A program made the position numbers and the translations under genes. A stretch of 64,000 nucleotides of DNA from the NCBI GenBank assembly GCA_963854835.1, contig OY978525.1, positions 52,373,429-52,437,428 of the forward strand, in the 5' to 3' direction. Below are positions 1-14,269 of this stretch, piece after piece; positions within the stretch are counted from its first letter, which is position 1; each line of letters begins with the position of its first letter. The DNA comes from Megamerina dolium (Eukaryota; Arthropoda; Insecta; Diptera; Megamerinidae). Below the pieces are notes generated by a model, which was given only the letters and a program-made list of their open reading frames with translations, was not told the DNA's origin and did not search any database.

Positions 1-174
1 ATTGTATTGAAGGGGCTCAAACAAGTAAATTCAAAATGAATTGATTTCATTGAAAATCGTGAAATTTACAAATTGTGGCTAAACCAAATATTTCTGAAAT
101 TGCTGAAAAAGACAAATTCATAATCAATTATTTTCACAAGAAATCGTGAAAAAACAGATTGGTTACAAAATAAA

Positions 175-916
175 TTGTATTGAAGGGGCTCAAACAAGTA
201 AATTCAAAATGAATTGATTTCATTGAAAATCGTGAAATTTACAAATTTGGCTAAACCAAATTTTTTTGAAATTGCTGAAAAAAGCAAATAAAAAATCCAT
301 TATTTTCACAAAAAATCGTGAAAAAACAGATTGGTTACAAAATAAATTGTATTGAAGGGGCTCAAACAAGTAAATTCAAAATGAATTGATTTCATTGAAA
401 ATCGTGAAATTTACAAATTGTGGCTAAACCAAATATTTCTGAAATTGCTGAAAAAGACAAATTCATAATCAATTATTTTCAAAAAAATCGTGAAAAAACA
501 GATTGCTTACAAAATAAATTGTATTGAAGGGGCTTACAAAATAAATTGTATTGAAGGGGCTCAAACAAGTAAATTCAAAATGAATTGATTTCATTGAAAA
601 TCGTGAAATTTACAAATTTGGCTAAACCAAATTTTTTTGAAATTGCTGAAAAAAGCAAATAAAAAATCCATTATTTTCACAAAAAATCGTGAAAAAACAG
701 ATTGGTTACAAAATAAATTGTATTGAAGGGGCTCAAACAAGTAAATTCAAAATGAATTGATTTCATTGAAAATCGTGAAATTTACAAATTGTGGCTAAAC
801 CAAATATTTCTGAAATTGCTGAAAAAGACAAATTCATAATCAATTATTTTCAAAAAAATCGTGAAAAAACAGATTGCTTACAAAATAAATTGTATTGAAG
901 GGGCTTACAAAATAAA
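175..916. repeat. 371-bp tandem duplication at the window start
   Basis: Two adjacent copies, about 175-545 and 546-916, are related by a 371-bp offset: the TTTGGC variant of unit A lies at 241 and 612, and a 26-bp insertion in unit B at 531 and 902. Each copy is two monomers plus the 26-bp insertion. Unit B in this stretch often carries CATAATCAATT in place of CAAAATCCATT, a variant also found at about 5.05, 5.76, 9.79, 10.49, 15.7-16.1 and 16.95 kb. Confidence 0.8.
531..556 (+). repeat. 26-bp insertion in unit B, first of eight
   Basis: After GAAGGGG the sequence returns to CTTACAAAATAAATTG and GAAGGGG a second time, a 26-bp direct duplication in unit B. Copies start at about 531, 902, 4758, 9487, 16127, 17019, 44333 and 45225. 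All are explained by the block duplications described above plus a small number of original copies. Confidence 0.85.
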
Positions 917-3250
917 TTGTATTGAAGGGGCTCAAACAAGTAAATTCAAAATGAATTGATTTCATTGAAAATCGTGAAATTTACAAATTGTGGCTAAACC
1001 AAATTATTTTGAAATTGCTGAAAAAGACATATTCAAAATCCATTATTTTCACTAAAAATCGTGAAAAAACAGATTGCTTACAAAATAAATTGTATTGAAG
1101 GGGCTCAAACAAGTAAATTCAAAATGCATTATTTTCACTGATAAACGTGGAAAATACAAATTGTGGCTAAACCAAATTTTTTTGAAATTGCTGAAAAAGT
1201 CAAATTTAAAATCCATTATTTTCACTAAAAATCGTGAAAAAAGCATATTGCTTACAAAATAAATTGTATTGAAGGGGTTCAAACAAGTAAATTCAAAATG
1301 AATTGATTTCATTAAAAAACGTGAAAAATACAAATTGTGGCTAAACCAATTTTTTATGAAATTGCTGAAAAAGACAAATTCAAAATCCATTATTTTCACT
1401 AAAAATCGTAAAAAAAACAGATTGCTTACAAAATAAATTGTATTGAAGGGGTTCAAACAAGTTAATTCAAAATGAATTGATTTCATTGAAAAACGTGAAA
1501 AATACAAATTGTGGCTAAACCAAATTTTTTTGAAATTGCTGAAAAAGACAAATTCAAAATCCATTATTTTCACTAAAAATCGTGAAAGAAGCAGATTGCT
1601 TACAAAATAAATTGTATTGTAGGGGCTCAAACAAGTAAATTCAAAATGAATTGATTTCATTGAAAATCGTGAAATTTCCAAATTGTGGCTAAACCAAATT
1701 TTTTTGAAATTGCTGAAAAAGACAAATTCAAAATCCATTATTTTCACTAAAAATCGTGAAAAAAGCATATTTCTTACAAAATAAATTGTATTGTAGGGGC
1801 TCAAACAAGTAAATTCAAAATGAATTGATTTCATTGAAAAACGTGAAAAATACAAATTGTGGCTAAACCAAATTTTTATGAAATTGCTGAAAAAGACAAA
1901 TTCAAAATCCATTATTTTCACTAAAAATCGTGAAAAAAAGCAGATTGCTTACAAAATAAATTGTATTGTAGGGGCTCAAACAAGTAAATTCAAAATGAAT
2001 TGATTTCATTGAAAATCGTGAAATTTCCAAATTGTGGCTAAACCAAATTTTTTTGAAATTGCTGAAAAAGACAAATTCAAAATCCATTATTTTCACTAAA
2101 AATCGTGAAAAAAGCATATTGCTTACAAAATAAATTGTATTGAAGGGGCTCAAACAAGTAAATTCAAAATGAATTGATTTCATTGAAAAACGTGAAATTT
2201 TCAAATTGTGGCTAAACCAAATTTTTTTGAAATTGCTGAAAAAGACAAATTCAAAATCCATTATTTTCACTAAAAATCGTGAAAAAAGCATATTGCTTAC
2301 AAAATAAATTGTATTGTAGGGGCTCAAACAAGTAAATTCAGAATGAATTGATTTCATTGAAAATCGTGAAATTTACAAATTGTGGCTAAACCAAATTGTT
2401 ATGAAATTGCTGAAAAAGACAAATTCAAAATCCATTATTTTCACTAAAAATCGTGAAAAAAGCAGATTGCTTACAAAATAAATTGTATTGTAGGGGCTCA
2501 AACAAGTAAATTCAAAATGAATTGATTTCATTGAAAATCGTGAAAATTTCAAATTGTGGCTAAACCAAATTTTTTTTGAAATTGCTGAAAAAGACAAATT
2601 CAAAATCCATTATTTTCACTAAAAATCGTGAAAAAAGCAGATTGCTTACAAAATAAATTGTATTGTAGGGGCTCACACAAGTTAATTCAAAATGCATTAT
2701 TTTCACTGAAAAACGTGGAAAATACAAATTGTGGCTAAACCAAATTTTTTTGAAATTGCTGAAAAAGTCAAATTTAAAATCCATTATTTTCACTAAAAAT
2801 CGTGAAAAAAACAGATTGCTTACAAAATAAATTGTATTGAAGGGGTTCAAACAAGTTAATTCAAAATGAATTGATTTCATTGAAAAACGTGAAAAATACA
2901 AATTGTGGCTAAACCAAATTTTTTTGAAATTGCTGAAAAAGACAAATTCAAAATCCATTATTTTCACTAAAAATCGTGAAAAAAGCAGATTGCTTACAAA
3001 ATAAATTGTATTGAAGGGGCTCAAACAAATAAATTCAAATTGAATTGATTTCATTGAAAATCGTGAAATTTACAAATTGTGGCTAAACCAAATTTTTTTG
3101 AAATTGCTGAAAAAGACAAATTCAAAATCCATTATTTTCACTAAAAATCGTGAAAAAAAGCAGATTGCTTACAAAATAAATTGTATTGTAGGGGCTCAAA
3201 CAAGTAAATTCAAAATGAATTGATTTCATTGAAAATCGTGAAATTTCCAA
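917..3250. repeat. Regular 174-bp monomer block
   Basis: About 13 monomers with few indels. Variants GTAGGGGCTC and GCATATTGC are frequent. Because indels are rare and 174 is a multiple of three, one minus-strand frame stays open for long stretches here (1052-1921, 1902-2357, 2560-3054). The stretch from about 1,880 to 2,490 recurs at about 3,100-3,710 with an offset of 1,220 bp, close to seven monomers. Confidence 0.85.
1880..2490. repeat. Copy 1 of a 1,220-bp-offset block pair
   Basis: This stretch of about 610 bp recurs at about 3,100-3,710. Both copies share the seven-A run after TCGTG and the order of GTAGGGG and GAAGGGG variants. One visible difference is CAGAATGAATT here against CAAAATGAATT in the other copy. 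The match ends near 2,490, where this copy has GTAGGGGCTC and the other has GAAGGGGTTC. Confidence 0.7.
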
Positions 3251-6200
3251 ATTGTGGCTAAACCAAATTTTTTTGAAATTGCTGAAAAAGACAAATTCAA
3301 AATCCATTATTTTCACTAAAAATCGTGAAAAAAGCATATTGCTTACAAAATAAATTGTATTGAAGGGGCTCAAACAAGTAAATTCAAAATGAATTGATTT
3401 CATTGAAAAACGTGAAATTTTCAAATTGTGGCTAAACCAAATTTTTTTGAAATTGCTGAAAAAGACAAATTCAAAATCCATTATTTTCACTAAAAATCGT
3501 GAAAAAAGCATATTGCTTACAAAATAAATTGTATTGTAGGGGCTCAAACAAGTAAATTCAAAATGAATTGATTTCATTGAAAATCGTGAAATTTACAAAT
3601 TGTGGCTAAACCAAATTGTTATGAAATTGCTGAAAAAGACAAATTCAAAATCCATTATTTTCACTAAAAATCGTGAAAAAAGCAGATTGCTTACAAAATA
3701 AATTGTATTGAAGGGGTTCAAACAAGTTAATTCAAAATGAATTGATTTCATTGAAAAACGTGAAAAATACAAATTGTGGCTAAACCAAATTTTTTTGAAA
3801 TTGCTGAAAGAGACAAATTCAAAATCCATTATTTTCACTAAAAATCGTGAAAAAAGCATATTGCTTACAAAATAAATTGTATTGAAGGGGCTCAAACAAA
3901 TAAATTCAAATTGAATTGATTTCATTGAAAATCGTGAAATTTACAAATTGTGGCTAAACCAAATTTTTATGAAATTATTGAAAAAGACAAATTCAAAATC
4001 CATTATTTTCACTAAAAATCGTAAAAAAAACAGATTGCTTACAAAATAAATTGTATTGAAGGGGTTCAAACAAGTTAATTCAAAATGAATTGATATCATT
4101 GAAAAACGTGAAATTTACAAATTGTGGCTAAACCAAATTTTTTTGAAATTGCTGAAAAAGACAAATTCAAAATCCATTATTTTCACTAAAAATCGTGAAA
4201 AAAAGCAGATTGCTTACAAAATAAATTGTACTGAAGGGGCTCAAACAAGTAAATTCAAAATGAATTGATTTCATTGAAAATCGTGAAATTTACAAATTGT
4301 GGCTAAACCAAATTTTTTTTGAAATTGCTGAAAAAGAAATTCAAAATCCATTATTTTCACTAAAAATCGTGAAAAAAGCAGATTGCTTACAAAATAAATT
4401 GTATTGAAGGGGCTCAAACAAGTTAATTCAAAATGCATTATTTTCACTGAAAAACGTGGAAAATACAAATTGTGGCTAAACCAAATTTTTTTGAAATTGC
4501 TGAAAAAGTCAAATTTAAAATCCATTATTTTCACTAAAAATCGTGAAAAAAGCATATTGCTTACAAAATAAATTGTATTGAAGGGGCTCAAACAAATAAA
4601 TTCAAATTGAATTGATTTCATTGAAAATCGTGAAATTTACAAATTGTGGCTAAACCAAATTTTTTTGAAATTGCTGAAAAAGACAAATTTAAAATCCATT
4701 ATTTTCACTAAAAATCGTGAAAAAACAGATTGCTTACAAAATAAATTGTATTGAAGGGGCTTACAAAATAAATTGTATTAAAGGGGCTCAAACAAGTTAA
4801 TTCAAAATGAATTATTTTCATTGAATATCGTGAAAAATACAAATTGTGGCTAAAACAAATTATTTTATAATTGCTGAAAAAGACATATTCAAAATCCATT
4901 ATTTTCACTAAAAATCGTGAAAAAACAGATTGCTTACAAAATAAATTGTATTGAAGGGGCTCAAACAAGTAAATTCAAAATGAATTGATTTCATTGAAAA
5001 TCGTGAAATTTACAAATTGTGGCTAAACCAAATATTTCTGAAATTGCTGAAAAAGACAAATTCATAATCAATTATTTTCACAAAAAATCGTGAAAAAACA
5101 GATTGGTTTCAAAATAAATTGTACTGAAGGGGCTCAAACAAGTAAATTCAAAATGAATTGATTTCATTGAAAAACGTGAAAAATACAAATTGTGGCTAAA
5201 CCAAATTTTTATGAAATTGCTGAAAAAGACAAATTCAAAATCCATTATTTTCACTAAAAATCGTAAAAAAAAAACAGATTGCTTACAAAATAAATTGTAT
5301 TGAAGGGGTTCAAACAAGTTAATTCAAAATGAATTGATTTCATTGAAAAACCTGAAAAATACAAATTGTGGCTAAACCAAATTTTTTTGAAATTGCTGAA
5401 AAAGACAAATTCAAAATCCATTATTTTCACTAAAAATCGTGAAAAAAAGCATATTGCTTACAAAATAAATTGTATTGTAGGGGCTCAAACAAGTAAATTC
5501 AAAATGAATTGATTTCATTGAAAATCGTGAAATTTACAAATTGTGGCTAAACCAAATTGTTATGAAATTGCTGAAAAGGACAAATTCAAAATCCATTATT
5601 TTCACTAAAAATCGTGAAAAAAGCAGATTGCTTACAAAATAAATTGTATTGTAGGGGCTCAAACAAGTAAATTCAAAATGAATTGATTTCATTGAAAATC
5701 GTGAAATTTACAAATTGTGGCTAAACCAAATATTTCTGAAATTGCTGAAAAAGACAAATTCATAATCAATTATTTTCACAAAAAATCGTGAAAAAACAGA
5801 TTGGTTTCAAAATAAATTGTATTGAAGGGGCTCAAACAAGTAAATTCAAAATGAATTGATTTCATTGAAAAACGTGAAAAATACAAATTGTGGCTAAACC
5901 AAATTTTTATGAAATTGCTGAAAAAGACAAATTCAAAATCCATTATTTTCACTAAAAATCGTAAAAAAAAAGCAGATTGCTTACAAAATAAATTGTATTG
6001 TAGGGGCTCACACAAGTTAATTCAAAATGCATTATTTTCACTGAAAAACGTGGAAAATACAAATTGTGGCTAAACCAAATTTTATTGAAATTGCTGAAAA
6101 AGTCAAATTTAAAATCCATTATTTTCACTAAAAATCGTGAAAAAAAGCATATTGCTTACAAAATAAATTGTATTGTAGGGGCTCAAACAAGTAAATTCAA

Positions 6201-7978
6201 AATGAATTGATTTCATTGAAAATCGTGAAATTTACAAATTGTGGCTAAACCAAATTGTTATGAAATTGCTGAAAAGGACAAATTCAAAATCCATTATTTT
6301 CACTAAAAATCGTGAAAAAAGCAGATTGCTTACAAAATAAATTGTATTGTAGGGGCTCAAACAAGTAAATTCAAAATGAATTGATTTCATTGAAAATCGT
6401 GAAATTTACAAATTGTGGCTAAACCAAACTTTTTTGAAATTGCTGAAAAAGACAAATTCAAAATCCATTATTTTCACTAAAAATCGTGAAAAAAGCAGAT
6501 TGCTTACAAAATAAATTGTATTGAAGGGGCTCAAACAAGTAAATTAAAAATGAATTGATTTCATTGAAAATCGTGAAATTTTCAAATTGTGGCTAAACCA
6601 AATTTTTTTGAAATTGCTGAAAAAGACAAATTCAAAATCCATTATTTTCACTAAAAATCGTGAAGAAAGCAGATTGCTTACAAAATAAATTGTACTGAAG
6701 GGGCTCAAACAAGTAAATTCAAAATGAATTGATTTCATTGAAAAACGTGAAAAATACAAATTGTGGCTAAACCAAATTTTTATGAAATTATTGAAAAAGA
6801 CAAATTCAAAATCCATTATTTTCACTAAAAATCGTGAAAAAAACAGATTGCTTACAAAATAAATTGTATTGAAGGGGTTCAAACAAGTTAATTCAAAATG
6901 AATTGATTTCATTGAAAAACGTGAAAAATACAAATTGTGGCTAAACCAAATTTTTTTGAAATTGCTGAAAGAGACAAATTCAAAATCCATTATTTTCACT
7001 AAAAATCGTGAAAAAAGCATATTGCTTACAAAATAAATTGTATTGAAGGGGCTCAAACAAATAAATTCAAATTGAATTGATTTCATTGAAAATCGTGAAA
7101 TTTACAAATTGTGGCTAAACCAAATTTTTTTGAAATTGCTGAAAGAGACAAATTCAAAATCCATTATTTTCACTAAAAATCGTGAAGAAAGCAGATTGCT
7201 TACAAAATAAATTGTACTGAAGGGGCTCAAACAAGTAAATTCAAAATGAATTGATTTCATTGAAAAACGTGAAAAATACAAATTGTGGCTAAACCAAATT
7301 TTTATGAAATTATTGAAAAAGACAAATTCAAAATCCATTATTTTCACTAAAAATCGTGAAAAAAACAGATTGCTTACAAAATAAATTGTATTGAAGGGGT
7401 TCAAACAAGTTAATTCAAAATGAATTGATTTCATTGAAAATCGTGAAATTTTCAAATTGTGGCTAAACCAAATTTTTTTTGAAATTGCTGAAAAAGACAA
7501 ATTCAAAATCCATTATTTTCACTAAAAATCGTGAAAAAAACAGATTGCTTACAAAATAAATTGTATTGAAGGGGTTCAAACAAGTTAATTCAAAATGAAT
7601 TGATTTCATTGAAAATCGTGAAATTTTCAAATTGTGGCTAAACCAAATTTTTTTTGAAATTGCTGAAAAAGACAAATTCAAAATCCATTATTTTCACTAA
7701 AAATCGTGAAAAAAGCATATTGCTTACAAAATAAATTGTATTGTAGGGGCTCAAACAAGTAAATTCAAAATGAATTGATTTCATTGAAAATCGTGAAATT
7801 TACAAATTGTGGCTAAACCAAATTGTTATGAAATTGCTGAAAAGGACAAATTCAAAATCCATTATTTTCACTAAAAATCGTGAAAAAAGCAGATTGCTTA
7901 CAAAATAAATTGTATTGTAGGGGCTCAAACAAGTAAATTCAAAATGAATTGATTTCATTGAAAATCGTGAAATTTACA
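3250..7978. repeat. Copy 1 of a 4,729-bp tandem duplication
   Basis: Every landmark here recurs 4,729 bp downstream, including rare ones: the 26-bp insertion (4,758 and 9,487), the CAATTATTTTCACAAAAAATC variant of B, the eight-A run before CAGATTGC (about 5,265 and 9,994), and the GGACAAATTC variants. The unit is about 27 monomers. The left edge lies between about 3,120 and 3,250, where the two copies begin to disagree. Known differences from copy 2 are few. Confidence 0.9.
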
Positions 7979-10900
7979 AATTGTGGCTAAACCAAATTTT
8001 TTTGAAATTGCTGAAAAAGACAAATTCAAAATCCATTATTTTCACTAAAAATCGTGAAAAAAGCATATTGCTTACAAAATAAATTGTATTGAAGGGGCTC
8101 AAACAAGTAAATTCAAAATGAATTGATTTCATTGAAAAACGTGAAATTTTCAAATTGTGGCTAAACCAAATTTTTTTGAAATTGCTGAAAAAGACAAATT
8201 CAAAATCCATTATTTTCACTAAAAATCGTGAAAAAAGCATATTGCTTACAAAATAAATTGTATTGTAGGGGCTCAAACAAGTAAATTCAAAATGAATTGA
8301 TTTCATTGAAAATCGTGAAATTTACAAATTGTGGCTAAACCAAATTGTTATGAAATTGCTGAAAAAGACAAATTCAAAATCCATTATTTTCACTAAAAAT
8401 CGTGAAAAAAGCAGATTGCTTACAAAATAAATTGTATTGAAGGGGTTCAAACAAGTTAATTCAAAATGAATTGATTTCATTGAAAAACGTGAAAAATACA
8501 AATTGTGGCTAAACCAAATTTTTTTGAAATTGCTGAAAGAGACAAATTCAAAATCCATTATTTTCACTAAAAATCGTGAAAAAAGCATATTGCTTACAAA
8601 ATAAATTGTATTGAAGGGGCTCAAACAAATAAATTCAAATTGAATTGATTTCATTGAAAATCGTGAAATTTACAAATTGTGGCTAAACCAAATTTTTATG
8701 AAATTATTGAAAAAGACAAATTCAAAATCCATTATTTTCACTAAAAATCGTAAAAAAAACAGATTGCTTACAAAATAAATTGTATTGAAGGGGTTCAAAC
8801 AAGTTAATTCAAAATGAATTGATATCATTGAAAAACGTGAAATTTACAAATTGTGGCTAAACCAAATTTTTTTGAAATTGCTGAAAAAGACAAATTCAAA
8901 ATCCTTTATTTTCACTAAAAATCGTGAAAAAAAGCAGATTGCTTACAAAATAAATTGTACTGAAGGGGCTCAAACAAGTAAATTCAAAATGAATTGATTT
9001 CATTGAAAATCGTGAAATTTACAAATTGTGGCTAAACCAAATTTTTTTTGAAATTGCTGAAAAAGAAATTCAAAATCCATTATTTTCACTAAAAATCGTG
9101 AAAAAAGCAGATTGCTTACAAAATAAATTTTATTGAAGGGGCTCAAACAAGTTAATTCAAAATGCATTATTTTCACTGAAAAACGTGGAAAATACAAATT
9201 GTGGCTAAACCAAATTTTTTTGAAATTGCTGAAAAAGTCAAATTTAAAATCCATTATTTTCACTAAAAATCGTGAAAAAAGCATATTGCTTACAAAATAA
9301 ATTGTATTGAAGGGGCTCAAACAAATAAATTCAAATTGAATTGATTTCATTGAAAATCGTGAAATTTACAAATTGTGGCTAAACCAAATTTTTTTGAAAT
9401 TGCTGAAAAAGACAAATTTAAAATCCATTATTTTCACTAAAAATCGTGAAAAAACAGATTGCTTACAAAATAAATTGTATTGAAGGGGCTTACAAAATAA
9501 ATTGTATTAAAGGGGCTCAAACAAGTTAATTCAAAATGAATTATTTTCATTGAATATCGTGAAAAATACAAATTGTGGTTAAAACAAATTATTTTATAAT
9601 TGCTGAAAAAGACATATTCAAAATCCATTATTTTCACTAAAAATCGTGAAAAAACAGATTGCTTACAAAATAAATTGTATTGAAGGGGCTCAAACAAGTA
9701 AATTCAAAATGAATTGATTTCATTGAAAATCGTGAAATTTACAAATTGTGGCTAAACCAAATATTTCTGAAATTGCTGAAAAAGACAAATTCATAATCAA
9801 TTATTTTCACAAAAAATCGTGAAAAAACAGATTGGTTTCAAAATAAATTGTACTGAAGGGGCTCAAACAAGTAAATTCAAAATGAATTGATTTCATTGAA
9901 AAACGTGAAAAATACAAATTGTGGCTAAACCAAATTTTTATGAAATTGCTGAAAAAGACAAATTCAAAATCCATTATTTTCACTAAAAATCGTAAAAAAA
10001 AAACAGATTGCTTACAAAATAAATTGTATTGAAGGGGTTCAAACAAGTTAATTCAAAATGAATTGATTTCATTGAAAAACCTGAAAAATACAAATTGTGG
10101 CTAAACCAAATTTTTTTGAAATTGCTGAAAAAGACAAATTCAAAATCCATTATTTTCACTAAAAATCGTGAAAAAAAGCATATTGCTTACAAAATAAATT
10201 GTATTGTAGGGGCTCAAACAAGTAAATTCAAAATGAATTGATTTCATTGAAAATCGTGAAATTTACAAATTGTGGCTAAACCAAATTGTTATGAAATTGC
10301 TGAAAAGGACAAATTCAAAATCCATTATTTTCACTAAAAATCGTGAAAAAAGCAGATTGCTTACAAAATAAATTGTATTGTAGGGGCTCAAACAAGTAAA
10401 TTCAAAATGAATTGATTTCATTGAAAATCGTGAAATTTACAAATTGTGGCTAAACCAAATATTTCTGAAATTGCTGAAAAAGACAAATTCATAATCAATT
10501 ATTTTCACAAAAAATCGTGAAAAAACAGATTGGTTTCAAAATAAATTGTATTGAAGGGGCTCAAACAAGTAAATTCAAAATGAATTGATTTCATTGAAAA
10601 ACGTGAAAAATACAAATTGTGGCTAAACCAAATTTTTATGAAATTGCTGAAAAAGACAAATTCAAAATCCATTATTTTCACTAAAAATCGTAAAAAAAAA
10701 GCAGATTGCTTACAAAATAAATTGTATTGTAGGGGCTCACACAAGTTAATTCAAAATGCATTATTTTCACTGAAAAACGTGGAAAATACAAATTGTGGCT
10801 AAACCAAATTTTATTGAAATTGCTGAAAAAGTCAAATTTAAAATCCATTATTTTCACTAAAAATCGTGAAAAAAAGCATATTGCTTACAAAATAAATTGT

Positions 10901-12707
10901 ATTGTAGGGGCTCAAACAAGTAAATTCAAAATGAATTGATTTCATTGAAAATCGTGAAATTTACAAATTGTGGCTAAACCAAATTGTTATGAAATTGCTG
11001 AAAAGGACAAATTCAAAATCCATTATTTTCACTAAAAATCGTGAAAAAAGCAGATTGCTTACAAAATAAATTGTATTGTAGGGGCTCAAACAAGTAAATT
11101 CAAAATGAATTGATTTCATTGAAAATCGTGAAATTTACAAATTGTGGCTAAACCAAACTTTTTTGAAATTGCTGAAAAAGACAAATTCAAAATCCATTAT
11201 TTTCACTAAAAATCGTGAAAAAAGCAGATTGCTTACAAAATAAATTGTATTGAAGGGGCTCAAACAAGTAAATTAAAAATGAATTGATTTCATTGAAAAT
11301 CGTGAAATTTTCAAATTGTGGCTAAACCAAATTTTTTTGAAATTGCTGAAAAAGACAAATTCAAAATCCATTATTTTCACTAAAAATCGTGAAGAAAGCA
11401 GATTGCTTACAAAATAAATTGTACTGAAGGGGCTCAAACAAGTAAATTCAAAATGAATTGATTTCATTGAAAAACGTGAAAAATACAAATTGTGGCTAAA
11501 CCAAATTTTTATGAAATTATTGAAAAAGACAAATTCAAAATCCATTATTTTCACTAAAAATCGTGAAAAAAACAGATTGCTTACAAAATAAATTGTATTG
11601 AAGGGGTTCAAACAAGTTAATTCAAAATGAATTGATTTCATTGAAAAACGTGAAAAATACAAATTGTGGCTAAACCAAATTTTTTTGAAATTGCTGAAAG
11701 AGACAAATTCAAAATCCATTATTTTCACTAAAAATCGTGAAAAAAGCATATTGCTTACAAAATAAATTGTATTGAAGGGGCTCAAACAAATAAATTCAAA
11801 TTGAATTGATTTCATTGAAAATCGTGAAATTTACAAATTGTGGCTAAACCAAATTTTTTTGAAATTGCTGAAAAAGACAAATTCAAAATCCATTATTTTC
11901 ACTAAAAATCGTGAAGAAAGCAGATTGCTTACAAAATAAATTGTACTGAAGGGGCTCAAACAAGTAAATTCAAAATGAATTGATTTCATTGAAAAACGTG
12001 AAAAATACAAATTGTGGCTAAACCAAATTTTTATGAAATTATTGAAAAAGACAAATTCAAAATCCATTATTTTCACTAAAAATCGTGAAAAAAACAGATT
12101 GCTTACAAAATAAATTGTATTGAAGGGGTTCAAACAAGTTAATTCAAAATGAATTGATTTCATTGAAAAACGTGAAAAATACAAATTGTGGCTAAACCAA
12201 ATTTTTTTTGAAATTGCTGAAAAAGACAAATTCAAAATCCATTATTTTCACTAAAAATCGTGAAAAAAACAGATTGCTTACAAAATAAATTGTATTGAAG
12301 GGGTTCAAACAAGTTAATTCAAAATGAATTGATTTCATTGAAAATCGTGAAATTTTCAAATTGTGGCTAAACCAAATTTTTTTTGAAATTGCTGAAAAAG
12401 ACAAATTCAAAATCCATTATTTTCACTAAAAATCGTGAAAAAAGCATATTGCTTACAAAATAAATTGTATTGTAGGGGCTCAAACAAGTAAATTCAAAAT
12501 GAATTGATTTCATTGAAAATCGTGAAATTTACAAATTGTGGCTAAACCAAATTGTTATGAAATTGCTGAAAAGGACAAATTCAAAATCCATTATTTTCAC
12601 TAAAAATCGTGAAAAAAGCAGATTGCTTACAAAATAAATTGTATTGTAGGGGCTCAAACAAGTAAATTCAAAATGAATTGATTTCATTGAAAATCGTGAA
12701 ATTTACA
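7979..12707. repeat. Copy 2 of the 4,729-bp tandem duplication
   Basis: This copy directly abuts copy 1. Differences I noticed by eye are A to T at 8905 (copy 1 4176), G to T at 9130 (4401), C to T at 9579 (4850), G to A at 11874 (7145), and a cluster at about 12,168-12,184 where unit A carries AACGTGAAAAATAC instead of the ATCGTGAAATTTTC seen at about 7,439-7,455. The copies diverge for good at about 12,727. The near identity implies a recent event or recent homogenisation. Confidence 0.9.
10886..12210. repeat. Block repeated at a 2,439-bp offset (first copy)
   Basis: About 1.32 kb starting near 10,886 matches about 13,325-14,649, an offset of 2,439 bp, close to 14 monomers. Shared markers are AAACTTTTTTG in unit A, GTAAATTAAAAATG at 11,270 and 13,709, GAAGAAAGCAG in unit B and the GAAATTATTG variant. 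A difference is CATTATT here against CTTTATT at about 14,330. The pair ends where the T-run length and GCTG/ATTG variants stop matching. Confidence 0.75.
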
Positions 12708-14269
12708 AATTGTGGCTAAACCAAACTTTTTTGAAATTGCTGAAAAAGACAAATTCAAAATCCATTATTTTCACTAAAAATCGTGAAGAAAGCAGATTGC
12801 TTACAAAATAAATTGTACTGAAGGGGCTCAAACAAGTAAATTCAAAATGAATTGATTTCATTGAAAAACGTGAAAAATACAAATTGTGGCTAAACCAAAC
12901 TTTTTTGAAATTGCTGAAAAAGACAAATTCAAAATCCATTATTTTCACTAAAAATCGTGAAGAAAGCAGATTGCTTACAAAATAAATTGTACTGAAGGGG
13001 CTCAAACAAGTAAATTCAAAATGAATTGATTTCATTGAAAAACGTGAAAAATACAAATTGTGGCTAAACCAAATTTTTATGAAATTATTGAAAAAGACAA
13101 ATTCAAAATCCATTATTTTCACTAAAAATCGTGAAAAAAACAGATTGCTTACAAAATAAATTGTATTGAAGGGGTTCAAACAAGTTAATTCAAAATGAAT
13201 TGATTTCATTGAAAAACGTGAAAAATACAAATTGTGGCTAAACCAAATTTTTTTTGAAATTGCTGAAAAAGACAAATTCAAAATCCATTATTTTCACTAA
13301 AAATCGTGAAAAAAACAGATTGCTTACAAAATAAATTGTATTGTAGGGGCTCAAACAAGTAAATTCAAAATGAATTGATTTCATTGAAAATCGTGAAATT
13401 TACAAATTGTGGCTAAACCAAATTGTTATGAAATTGCTGAAAAGGACAAATTCAAAATCCATTATTTTCACTAAAAATCGTGAAAAAAGCAGATTGCTTA
13501 CAAAATAAATTGTATTGTAGGGGCTCAAACAAGTAAATTCAAAATGAATTGATTTCATTGAAAATCGTGAAATTTACAAATTGTGGCTAAACCAAACTTT
13601 TTTGAAATTGCTGAAAAAGACAAATTCAAAATCCATTATTTTCACTAAAAATCGTGAAAAAAGCAGATTGCTTACAAAATAAATTGTATTGAAGGGGCTC
13701 AAACAAGTAAATTAAAAATGAATTGATTTCATTGAAAATCGTGAAATTTTCAAATTGTGGCTAAACCAAATTTTTTTGAAATTGCTGAAAAAGACAAATT
13801 CAAAATCCATTATTTTCACTAAAAATCGTGAAGAAAGCAGATTGCTTACAAAATAAATTGTACTGAAGGGGCTCAAACAAGTAAATTCAAAATGAATTGA
13901 TTTCATTGAAAAACGTGAAAAATACAAATTGTGGCTAAACCAAATTTTTATGAAATTATTGAAAAAGACAAATTCAAAATCCATTATTTTCACTAAAAAT
14001 CGTGAAAAAAACAGATTGCTTACAAAATAAATTGTATTGAAGGGGTTCAAACAAGTTAATTCAAAATGAATTGATTTCATTGAAAAACGTGAAAAATACA
14101 AATTGTGGCTAAACCAAATTTTTTTGAAATTGTTGAAAGAGACAAATTCAAAATCCATTATTTTCACTAAAAATCGTGAAAAAAGCATATTGCTTACAAA
14201 ATAAATTGTATTGAAGGGGCTCAAACAAATAAATTCAAATTGAATTGATTTCATTGAAAATCGTGAAAT

